From the NCBI GenBank assembly GCA_001839685.1, contig MLAK01000741.1:1-64000 (forward strand): a stretch of 64,000 nucleotides of DNA. Reading direction: 5' to 3'. Below the pieces are notes generated by a model, which was given only the letters and a program-made list of their open reading frames with translations, did no database searches and was not told where the DNA came from. Each line of letters begins with the position of its first letter. The stretch's first letter is position 1. The stretch is from Tritrichomonas foetus (Eukaryota; Parabasalia; Tritrichomonadida; Tritrichomonadidae). Positions 9,801 to 18,326 of this stretch are shown here, piece after piece. A program made the translations under genes and the position numbers.

Positions 9801-11442
9801 CATTTAATATTGTGAATATCAGCTGTGAAGTTCAGCTTGTTTATTCTTCATTATACATTGCTATTTTGCTTATTTTGTCTAGGTTATATTATGTGTTTCT
9901 CAAAGAAAAAAGAAGATATTTCAAATTTCATTCAATTTCCAAAATTATGCGACTTTTTGTGGTTGTATACAAAAGAATTTTTCTTTCATATCTTCTTTAC
10001 ATATCACTATCCATTTAATCTTTGTACGAATTTTCCAATTATTTGTCAATATAAATGATAGAACTAAATATGAGAAACTTTTCTCAAAAAATAAAAATTT
10101 GCAGAATAATTTTGAGTGAATAATTTCAGCTTCGATTGGAATTGATTGAAAAATATGATCCAAAATGTCATTGTGAGATAGAAATTTGTCGTAATTGTAT
10201 TCCTCAAAAAATTCTTCAGGATCTCGATCAAGATGACAGCAGAGATTACTTTGTTGGTCGTTATTGACCTTCTCACATGATTTTCCAAGTTTCATTTAAG
10301 TTAGGAAAAGATTTTTCTGGAACTCGTCCAGATGATGGTTAATCTTTAACTGTAATCGATGGTCAAATTGTGAGGTCAATATAAAAATAAGTCATGGAAA
10401 CAAAAATTGGAGATATCTAGATTTTTTGTCGAGATAATTTTATTGCATTTTTGAATATATTTCATATATATTAACATAATCAATAGCACCCAATATTTGT
10501 AATATTTTTAGGCTGAGAATTGGGATATTATTATTTTCAAAAATGATATCAATTTATTCAATGGAAAATAATTGAATTTTAAAATCAATTTCGAATCTTA
10601 CCCAATCATTTTAATGATCTATTTATGATACTATTCATTTCTAAATTTCTCTATGTTTTCCTTTGCCAACAAATGAAAAACATATATTCAGTTTTTGTCG
10701 AGATAAAGTCACTTCACTTTAAGTCAATATACCAAAAGCTTATGCCAGACGTAATTCATCTTTAGAATTGACATAAATTGGTGTTAATATTTTTCAAGTT
10801 TGGTCGTATTGTAGAGGTATATATATACATCTCAATTACGTGCCAAATTTTAAAAAGCTTACCGAACATTTGGTTTCGTTATACGCATTCTCATTTAATA
10901 TATATCTTTACTAAAGGCTTTAAATAAGCATATAAATACAACTATTTTGTGTTTTCTGTTTTTCATCTAATACCTGTTCCAATAAGGTATTTCTATGGAG
11001 ATATTTCTAATTAATCAAACAGAAAAACACCGTGAACACTTTTTGTCGATTTGACTTTTTATTTGACCTTAGATGTTCACAGTTAAAACAGTAGCATTTA
11101 TTTATACAATTTAATTCTGTGATTTTATCGATTTTTCAATGAGTGTTCATTCACAAAAAGTTAACATTTCACAAGTATAGATTTATTTGTCCAAAAATGA
11201 TGATATGATGACGGTCATGGGTTTATAGGGGATGAGTATTTTTCTTTCAGGACACCATAACAATATGACCTACAGAATTGATGTATATCTAGATAAATCA
11301 AATCTTTCTCGAAACAATCTCATAAAACAACTTTTGATTGTTTTACAAAAATTTGAAAAATGATGAATGTAAACTATTGAATCCCACATAAAATGTTGCT
11401 GTTTTAAATTTATTTCAAAAAAATTGTTTTTCCTTTTAATAC
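9801..11442. other. Intergenic region with short coding relics, upstream of second PAK kinase
   Basis: About 1.6 kb with no intact gene. At 10117-10268 on the plus strand an open frame without an ATG reads QLRLELIEKYDPKCHCEIEI and onwards to a TGA; it looks protein-like but is unrecognised. TTTTTGTCGAGATAA occurs twice (about 10424 and 10695). Near 11048-11070 lies a TTTGAC...TTATTTGACCTT block shared with the region upstream of the other PAK kinase. Confidence 0.4.
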
Positions 11443-12771
11443 ATGAGCGCATACAAAGATATCGATATATCGAAACCGTACAACGTTAAGCAAGGTATTA
11501 AAGTTACAATGGATGCAGAAAGCGGCCTTTATGAAAATGTTCCATCAAATATGGTTTCAACCATTGGTGAAAGTGTCGTTAATAGTGTTGTTTCAAATAA
11601 TAACATTGACAAAGATTTAAGAGTTCAAAAACTTGTCTTGAAAACCAAAAAACCGATAATTTCTCGTCCAACAGAATTTGAGCACGTGACCCATGTCGAA
11701 TTTGATCCATCCCTCGGGTACATTGGAATACCGCCTGAATGGGAAAAGCAACTCAAAACTTCGGGAATTAGCCGGGAAGATGTGCTTAATAACCCCCAGG
11801 AGGTTTTAGATGCAATGAGCTTCATAAATAATCCTAGACAAACTTTAATGCCTATTGATATTAGCCAAAGCGAAGGATTCTTTGTCCAGCTTCCTGAAAT
11901 TAATGACATCGTGAAAGAGATCGATCCAAGAGAAATTTTAACTGATATGAAGAAAACCGACGAAGGTTCAACATGCACAATTTACACAGCTAAACTTGAT
12001 GGTAAAATTGTTGCTGTTAAAGAAATGTTGTTAGATAGCAATAATGAAGAATGCTTATTGGATGAAACTAGGCTGATGGCATCTATGAATCATTCACACA
12101 TAGTTAAGTTTTATTCAGCTTATCGTGTTAGAAACACCCTATGGATTGTTATGGAACATATGGATGGTGGCTCTCTCACGAATGCAGCAACTTATTGCGA
12201 ATGCCAAGAAGCGCATATTGCATATTTTGCGCGTGAGGTGTTAATTGCATTAGACTATATGCACAGCCAAAGGAAAATTCATCGTGATATTAAAACAGAT
12301 AATGTTTTAATTACCAGTGATGGAAATGTGAAGCTTGCTGATTTTGGATATGCTGCACAGTTGTTTAATGAAGGTGAAAATAGAAAATCTGTCGTTGGAA
12401 CACCTTATTGGATGGCACCGGAATTAATTAAAGGAATTCCATATTCTTATAAAGTTGATATCTGGTCCCTTGGTGTAATGTGTCGTGAGTTAGCCGAAGG
12501 AGATCCTCCTTATGTAGAATTACCACCAATGAAAGCATTATTTGAAATCACTTCTAAAGGCTTGCCTGAAATCTCACAGAAAGAAAAACGATCACCTGAA
12601 TTTCTAGATTTCTTAGATTTATGTCTTAAAAGGAATCCTGATGAAAGACCAACAGCAAATAAACTTCTTAATCATCCATTTTTATTGAAAGCATGTGAGA
12701 AAAAATACATTCCAGCTTTACTCCAGCTTGCAGCAGAGCTTGCAGGAAATGAAAAATATGAAGACTTTTAA
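11443..12771 (+). CDS. PAK/STE20-like protein kinase, paralogue of 7668-9308
   Basis: A 442-residue Ser/Thr kinase with the same layout as its upstream paralogue but lacking most of the Lys/Asn-rich linker, hence about 100 residues shorter. Residues 10-40 carry the same degenerate CRIB-like motif (SKPYNVKQGIKV..DAESGLYENVP), again without the HxxH pair. A GYIGIPPEWEKQLKTSG block precedes the kinase domain, about 165-420. K193, HRD at 280-282, TDN and DFG (D300) are present, as is GTPYWMAPE. The two genes are in the same orientation about 2.1 kb apart, which suggests local duplication followed by partial homogenisation. Probably a Rho-family effector; the GTPase partner cannot be told. Confidence 0.92.
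   Translation: MSAYKDIDISKPYNVKQGIKVTMDAESGLYENVPSNMVSTIGESVVNSVVSNNNIDKDLRVQKLVLKTKKPIISRPTEFEHVTHVEFDPSLGYIGIPPEWEKQLKTSGISREDVLNNPQEVLDAMSFINNPRQTLMPIDISQSEGFFVQLPEINDIVKEIDPREILTDMKKTDEGSTCTIYTAKLDGKIVAVKEMLLDSNNEECLLDETRLMASMNHSHIVKFYSAYRVRNTLWIVMEHMDGGSLTNAATYCECQEAHIAYFAREVLIALDYMHSQRKIHRDIKTDNVLITSDGNVKLADFGYAAQLFNEGENRKSVVGTPYWMAPELIKGIPYSYKVDIWSLGVMCRELAEGDPPYVELPPMKALFEITSKGLPEISQKEKRSPEFLDFLDLCLKRNPDERPTANKLLNHPFLLKACEKKYIPALLQLAAELAGNEKYEDF
12355..12529 (+). repeat. 175-bp tract identical to 8889-9063
   Basis: Second copy of the identical kinase segment; identity ends abruptly after CCACCAA on the right and before GCACAG on the left. Confidence 0.9.
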
Positions 12772-13047
12772 ATTTCCATATAAATTTAACTTTCTCCAAT
12801 ACCATGACATGATTTATTAGTGAACTTAATATAGTAAAAATATTTAAAAATTCATAATTTTGATTAGTTGTATCAATAATTTTAAAAATTCTTTGAAATA
12901 TTCCAGTTAAGAATTTTTTTTGACTTAATTCATAGACTATCTTCGAATATTCATCATTAAAAATATTTAAATCTGACCGTATGAGGATAATCGATATTTT
13001 CAGATTCTTTAAAATATTCTTGACTTAAAGAGAATTAAATCATTTAA

Positions 13048-13578
13048 TTAATGAAACTGAGATAATGGATCATCATCAGAAAATAAACTTTCATTTCTTT
13101 GTTGATTTTGTGGATTATTGATCGTGAAAATTATTTCAAAAGCATTGGGGCAAATTCCTCCAAAAAATTCTTCAATTTTTATTTTTGTGTCTTCTTTTGA
13201 ATTATCTGTAATGATTTTCATAATAAATGAAAGAATTGTATTGTCTTTCATATTGATATTAATGAGAAATTTGCACACATTTTGTAAAACTTGTGACCAA
13301 TTTTGGCTTAGTTCTTGTTCCCAGATGGTTGCTCCTTTTGGTGGCCGATAATTGGAGATATCAAAAGAAAAATTATCAATATTAATTTCGTTTTTAATAT
13401 TCCCTCGTTCATCACATGAATATGCTTCAGTGAAAGGTGCACGGCAATAAGGACATTTATTTCCAGATTGTCCAACCCACACTGATAAACAATCAAAACA
13501 TACCATATGCATGCAAGGTATAAGGACATTAATATTTTCTTTCCTTTTCATGCAAACAGGGCATCGATGCTTCTTCAT
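13048..13578 (-). CDS. RING-finger (C3HC4) protein, probable E3 ubiquitin ligase
   Basis: A 176-residue protein with an N-terminal C3HC4 RING: C6, C9, C22, H24, C27, C30, C42, C45, with Pro after the seventh ligand as in E2-binding RINGs. Such domains usually recruit ubiquitin-conjugating enzymes. Residues 60-176 have no recognisable domain; around 85-150 there is a predicted helical region with a conserved-looking NWSQVLQNVCKFLI stretch. The ATG at 13578 starts right before the RING. The gene is convergent with the second PAK-like kinase, with 276 bp between the stops. The substrate is unknown. Confidence 0.85.
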   Translation of the reverse strand: MKKHRCPVCMKRKENINVLIPCMHMVCFDCLSVWVGQSGNKCPYCRAPFTEAYSCDERGNIKNEINIDNFSFDISNYRPPKGATIWEQELSQNWSQVLQNVCKFLININMKDNTILSFIMKIITDNSKEDTKIKIEEFFGGICPNAFEIIFTINNPQNQQRNESLFSDDDPLSQFH

Positions 13579-14345
13579 TCGACTTTTAAATTTCTAATAT
13601 TATTTGGCTGTTAATTGTTTGTATCAAAACAAATATGCATTGAATTCTAAAAATCATCTTTTTTTCATATCGCAAATCAAATGTCTACAGAGTTGAATAA
13701 TTCAGAATCTGGGATCTATTTCTATTGGTGAAATTATTAGTTTTTGTATTTAAAAATTCCAATAAAAATAATAATAAAATGACTTGTGATGAAATAAATT
13801 TAATTTAATTCTCCCAATCATGAATAGTATTCTAATAATTCAGAATTAATGACAATTTTGTCGTAGTTATAAGAATCTCTGTCTCAAAAGATTAATCCTA
13901 ATCAATTCCAATCAAGTTTTTTTGTAAATAGCATTTAATTGAAAAAGTGAATCGATAAAAAAGTGTCAATCAAACGTATAGATTAACGGCCATTTTACTG
14001 AATTTACCTTTCAATTCAATTTCATCTTCGATTTTTCCTTAACTTGAGGTATTTTGAATTTCAAAAGAACTTATTGTAATTACATCATAAAAGATAATTG
14101 TAACTCTAAAAAATAGATATAATTTGCATAAATTGTGAGATACCGAGTAATATTGTAAAAATAAATTTCAATAGATGAATTCCATGTATTTTGTAAATTG
14201 TGTAAAAATTGATATTGACAGTTTTAATTTGAATATAAATATTTTAATTCATAAATTCAATAAATATTTCCGAATATAAACCAAAGAAAATTATTTAGCA
14301 ACCGTTAACTCATTTCACAAACCAAAAAAACTCGCCTTGATAAAA
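13579..14345. other. Divergent intergenic region, RING gene / C2 gene
   Basis: 767 bp, strongly AT-rich, no gene seen. Just before the C2 gene lies AACCGTTAACTCATTTCAC (about 14300-14318). It could hold an initiator-like TCATTTCA and a Myb-type AACNG site, but this is a guess by similarity to trichomonad promoters. Confidence 0.4.
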
Positions 14346-15479
14346 ATGTGCGCAGTTCGTCTTCATGTAACCATCTGTAGCGGTTCCGGCCTCCGCGCAA
14401 TGGATGCCAACGGAAAATCCGATCCATATGTCACAGTCAATCTCCAATCCTCAAAAAAGAAAGTTTTCAAGACCAAAGTTATGAAAAACAGCCTCGATCC
14501 AGTCTGGAATGAAGAATTTGATTTAATCTGTGAAAATCCAAACGACGATAAGCTTGTTGTAAACATGTACGACCAAGATCCATTGAGTGATGACAGAATG
14601 ATCGACCCCATCAAAATCAGCGTTTCAGACATCGTTGCAAAAATCCCAGAAGAATTTCTTTTTGAAGAAGAATGCGTCAAAACCGACAAAAAAGATAAAG
14701 TCAAGGCCAAGAAATCAGGAACTCTGAAATTCACAGTTTTGGCTTCATACGTTGACGAGCCAGAACAACCAGCCGAAGAACAGCCAGCCGAAGAGCGCGA
14801 TGTTGAAATTAAGGAAGAAAAGAGCTCATCCTCATCATCATCCTCATCCCACAAAAAGAAGGAGCACAGCCACTCAGGCGATTGCGTCTTCTCCTGGGGA
14901 ACTTACGGATCAACTTATTCCACAAACTTCTCGGGATATACAAGTGGATCATTCGAATCACTTGGTGAGCTCACCCCTTCATCACAAACCATCCACCACC
15001 ATTCAGCACCAACATTCAACGATGATGAAGTCAAGCCATCAAGCGAACATGTCGTCCGTGGAAAATTATTGTCATTAAACGGTCTCCTCAAGGCTGATGA
15101 TGACGGAACAGATTCTTATGTGACTCTTCAATTGTTCGGAAAATCTGCACTCGAAAAGGGTAAAGGTGAAATCATCAAGACCGAGGTAGTTCATGACACA
15201 TCCGATCCAGAGTTTAACTTCGAATTCGAATTCGACAAGAAGGTCAGGAAGGGAGACTCAGTTGAATTAAAGGTCTTCCAGCTCCACAAGATCCTCAAGG
15301 ATGTATGCATCGGATTCTGCAGAATCCCAATCAAAGAGCTGAAGGCTGATGATGATGAACCACGCGAGTACCAACTCCTCAGACCAAAGAAGTTCGACCT
15401 CAAGGGAGACTTCCACGACTTCGGAAGAGCCCGCTTGGTTTTGCATCACTTCGAGAAGGAGTTCGGTGCTCCACAGTAG
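14346..15479 (+). CDS. Double C2-domain protein, probably highly expressed
   Basis: Predicted 377 residues from the ATG at 14346 (an in-frame TTG lies 9 bp upstream). Residues 1-130 are a C2 domain: NGKSDPYVTVNL, DPVWNEEFDL and YDQDPLSDD supply the acidic residues expected to bind calcium. A linker follows with EQPAEEQPAEE and a run of Ser ending in His/Lys. A second C2-like domain covers about 235-370 (DDDGTDSYVTLQLFG, DTSDPEFNFEFEF). C2 domains bind membranes, often in response to calcium, so a role at membranes is inferred. Codon use differs clearly from the neighbours (many ATC, CTC, AAG and GTC codons), as expected for an abundant protein. No transmembrane segment is visible. Confidence 0.88.
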   Translation: MCAVRLHVTICSGSGLRAMDANGKSDPYVTVNLQSSKKKVFKTKVMKNSLDPVWNEEFDLICENPNDDKLVVNMYDQDPLSDDRMIDPIKISVSDIVAKIPEEFLFEEECVKTDKKDKVKAKKSGTLKFTVLASYVDEPEQPAEEQPAEERDVEIKEEKSSSSSSSSSHKKKEHSHSGDCVFSWGTYGSTYSTNFSGYTSGSFESLGELTPSSQTIHHHSAPTFNDDEVKPSSEHVVRGKLLSLNGLLKADDDGTDSYVTLQLFGKSALEKGKGEIIKTEVVHDTSDPEFNFEFEFDKKVRKGDSVELKVFQLHKILKDVCIGFCRIPIKELKADDDEPREYQLLRPKKFDLKGDFHDFGRARLVLHHFEKEFGAPQ

Positions 15480-16475
15480 ATTTTCGCCTAAAATTTAAAT
15501 TTGGAATGACATTTTTATTGTGGCTATTATTTTTGATTCTTTTCTTTTTTTGATACTTTTCAAATACAAAATCATCAATTTTACTAATGATTTCACTTTA
15601 TCATGATGTAATACTTAACAAGAGTCTGATAAATAGTGAAAAGGAGTTTCATATAAAATGAGATATGTTTCATCTGTGATGTCTTTATTAATGTTGGTAG
15701 AGATGGAGCATTATTATGTAATTTATTTTTGTAAATGGTACAGACTTTCAAAGGTGAGAGTACTATAATCTAAAAAACAATATCCATAGTTAAGAGATCA
15801 TGACTGCTTGTGGACATTAGCGTTTAATTTAAACTAATTTATATTATTTTTCTTCAAAGATAAATTAATTAGGATAAAATTTTCATAACTCTCAATATGT
15901 TCATTTTATTTACCATGCCATGTTTCAAATGATTATTATGGGATATTATTGGTGAATAATAAATATTGTCATTTCGTGATTTTTTAACAATCAAATTGCA
16001 TTGTTGAAGATTAGCCATAGTGATTTACAAAAGTTACTTTCATTGAAAGGAAGAAATATTTACTCTGTGATCTGGATATCTTGTTTTTCTGTGTCATATA
16101 TGACAGTTAATTCAAAGACTTTCCGATTTTGCTGAGCTTATAATATATATTTAATCAGAAGCTCAAAATATATTTAAATAGGGACAAACATAGAAATCAT
16201 TCATATATGTAAAAAGAGCAAATAAAAAATAAAATCTAAAAATACACCGTTTTCAGGAAAAATTTACAATAAAACACACAAAAAAAGATGTCAACTCTGA
16301 CATTGTCTGGGATCGTTTCAAAAGATGTATTTTAAGTATGATACCATCTATAAAACACCTAATCCCAGACTTCATCTAGTAATAATTACTACTCCACAAA
16401 ACAAAGAAACATAGCAAGTACAAACAAATCTAAAAAATCTGATAAATAAATAATGGTCAAAAGATGATTGCAAAA
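15480..16475. other. Convergent intergenic region
   Basis: About 1 kb between the 3' ends of the C2 and Wee1-like genes. AT-rich; nothing recognised. Confidence 0.55.
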
Positions 16476-17699
16476 TTAAAGATCATCATCATCAAACATG
16501 ATTTTTCTTTTGACCGCGTATTTCGATGTGTATGGAGTTTCTGGAGGAAGTCTATTTTGTGGAATACTTGGTGTAACTGCCGCTGCTGGTCCAACTTTTT
16601 GGCCTCTGATTTGGCCGATTCGCCTTGCTTTTTCGTCGAAGAGCTGATCAAGAATCTCTTGAACACGATCCATTCGGACGAGTTCATCTGCAGTTGGTCT
16701 TCGAGTCGGGTTAGGATCCAGCATTCTCTTAATAAATGCGAATTCGCGAGGGAGTTGAAGCGAATCAAAATCATAGGTTCCATCGCGGAGTTTGGAATAG
16801 CCCGGCTGTGATGCGCGTGGTGCTAATCGTTTCGTGGTCAATTCAAGCATGACGACACCGAACGAATAAATGTCTGTTGGCGATCCAACTTCAAAATCGG
16901 TGTTCGGGAAAGCTAGGGCCTCTGGAGAGACGTACGGTCCTGCTCCTTCACAATCTTCATCGAAATCACCGATTTTTAAAGCTGTTCCAAAATCAGCCAA
17001 TTTAAAAACATGGAAGTTTTCATTCTCGGCATTATTGGATTTCATATTTGGAGTCTTGGGAGCGGTTTTCCCATGCGAGTTCGTTTTACTAGTACGTGCG
17101 ATTTGAGAAACTTTTTGGATGGGATTCGAATTGGAGCTGACGCTTCGAGGTTGAAATTTGGTCGATTCGAGGGATTGACAATGGAGAATGTTTGAAGGCG
17201 AAATGTCGAGGTGCATATGGCCGATCTCGTGTAGACGTTTTATTGCGAAGATTACGTGCGAGAAAATGGTCCAGATTGTGTCATTATCGAAATTAAATAA
17301 ATCTCGTCGAATTGATCCAAGCGGGGCCAATTCGAGCTGAAGAAAAGCGACGCCTTTTTGAATCCACGTATCATAACATGAAATAATTGTTGGATGATTT
17401 CCTATTAATTGGTAGATATCGAATTCGTTTCTAATTCTTTTCACGAAGGATGAACTTTTTAGCGCGTAAAATGTTGGTTTGTCGACAGAATTTTTAGCAA
17501 TATATACCTTGCAAGAGGCCGTAGAATAAATCAGATGTGATGAGTCGTATAAGAGATTTCGTGATGTCGGCTTGTTGAAAGTGTAGTCGGACTGGGAGCA
17601 AAAAGGATTCTCTACGGGAAGGTCGGCAATCGATGTGAGAGAGCCATCTTCTACTTGATCTGAGACATCGTCGTCAAAATCAGGCAAAGGAAAAGCCAT
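16476..17699 (-). CDS. Wee1/Myt1-like protein kinase with altered catalytic loop
   Basis: Predicted 407 residues from the ATG at 17699 (the frame extends 12 bp further to a TTG). The N-terminal 45 residues are acidic. The kinase domain spans about 50-345: YALK with K81, the catalytic loop HLDISPSN with D165, DFG-type DFGTA with D236, and EGAGPYVSPE in the activation segment. HLDI.PSN and EG.G.Y.(A/S)PE are the hallmarks of Wee1/Myt1 kinases, which put the inhibitory phosphate on Cdk1. Two oddities: the catalytic-loop Lys is Ser167, and about 55 low-complexity residues are inserted between the catalytic loop and DFG. The basic/acidic C-terminal tail (about 350-407) has TPYTSKY- and SIPQN-like segments that could be phosphosites. 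A cell-cycle role is inferred from the family. Confidence 0.82.
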   Translation of the reverse strand: MAFPLPDFDDDVSDQVEDGSLTSIADLPVENPFCSQSDYTFNKPTSRNLLYDSSHLIYSTASCKVYIAKNSVDKPTFYALKSSSFVKRIRNEFDIYQLIGNHPTIISCYDTWIQKGVAFLQLELAPLGSIRRDLFNFDNDTIWTIFSHVIFAIKRLHEIGHMHLDISPSNILHCQSLESTKFQPRSVSSNSNPIQKVSQIARTSKTNSHGKTAPKTPNMKSNNAENENFHVFKLADFGTALKIGDFDEDCEGAGPYVSPEALAFPNTDFEVGSPTDIYSFGVVMLELTTKRLAPRASQPGYSKLRDGTYDFDSLQLPREFAFIKRMLDPNPTRRPTADELVRMDRVQEILDQLFDEKARRIGQIRGQKVGPAAAVTPSIPQNRLPPETPYTSKYAVKRKIMFDDDDL

Positions 17700-18326
17700 C
17701 AAAAAAAGCAAGGATTTTTGTTGTAATTTCTAACGTGTTGACAAATGTGTTGACAAATAATCAAAAACACTGAAAAAGTTTGAACTTTGAACAATTAAGA
17801 TTACAATATTTCTGATAATAAAGGGAAATAATTGAGACAATTTCATAAAAAATAACCAAATTAGTAAAATGCCACTATAAATTCTATCAAAAAGTTATTT
17901 TATCTCGGTTTTACATCATAAAATTAAATAGTAAACAATCTTCTTCATGAATCAGATCAGAAAATTTATTTCTTTAAAATACTGTTTATTTTAGGGAATT
18001 TTATATATTTTACAATATATTAAATCTAACATTTATATAAATAATATATTTCATAAACTTATAGACATAAAACATAATAATAAATATGATATTCACAGTT
18101 TTTGAAATTGGCAGTTTTTTATTTTTTCAATAAATTATTGTAAAAAACGATACATAAAAAGTGAATATTTTGACCTTGATTCATCTATATAAAATTGAGA
18201 ACCCATTGAATATCTTTTAAATGCTTTACTATTTTTCGTAAACTTCAGAAATTTAATTCTAAACAGACACATATTGTGAATTCAAAAAAATAACAAACTC
18301 AAAATTTAATTCACCAAAGAGCGCGA
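17700..18326. other. Divergent promoter region, Wee1-like / CLASP-like genes
   Basis: 627 bp of AT-rich DNA between divergent starts; no gene or defined element recognised. Confidence 0.5.

Noticed and set aside
9725..10018. Plus-strand open frame of 97 codons
   Set aside because: It overlaps the minus-strand BspA relic and its translation is hydrophobic low-complexity of the kind seen in AT-rich DNA.
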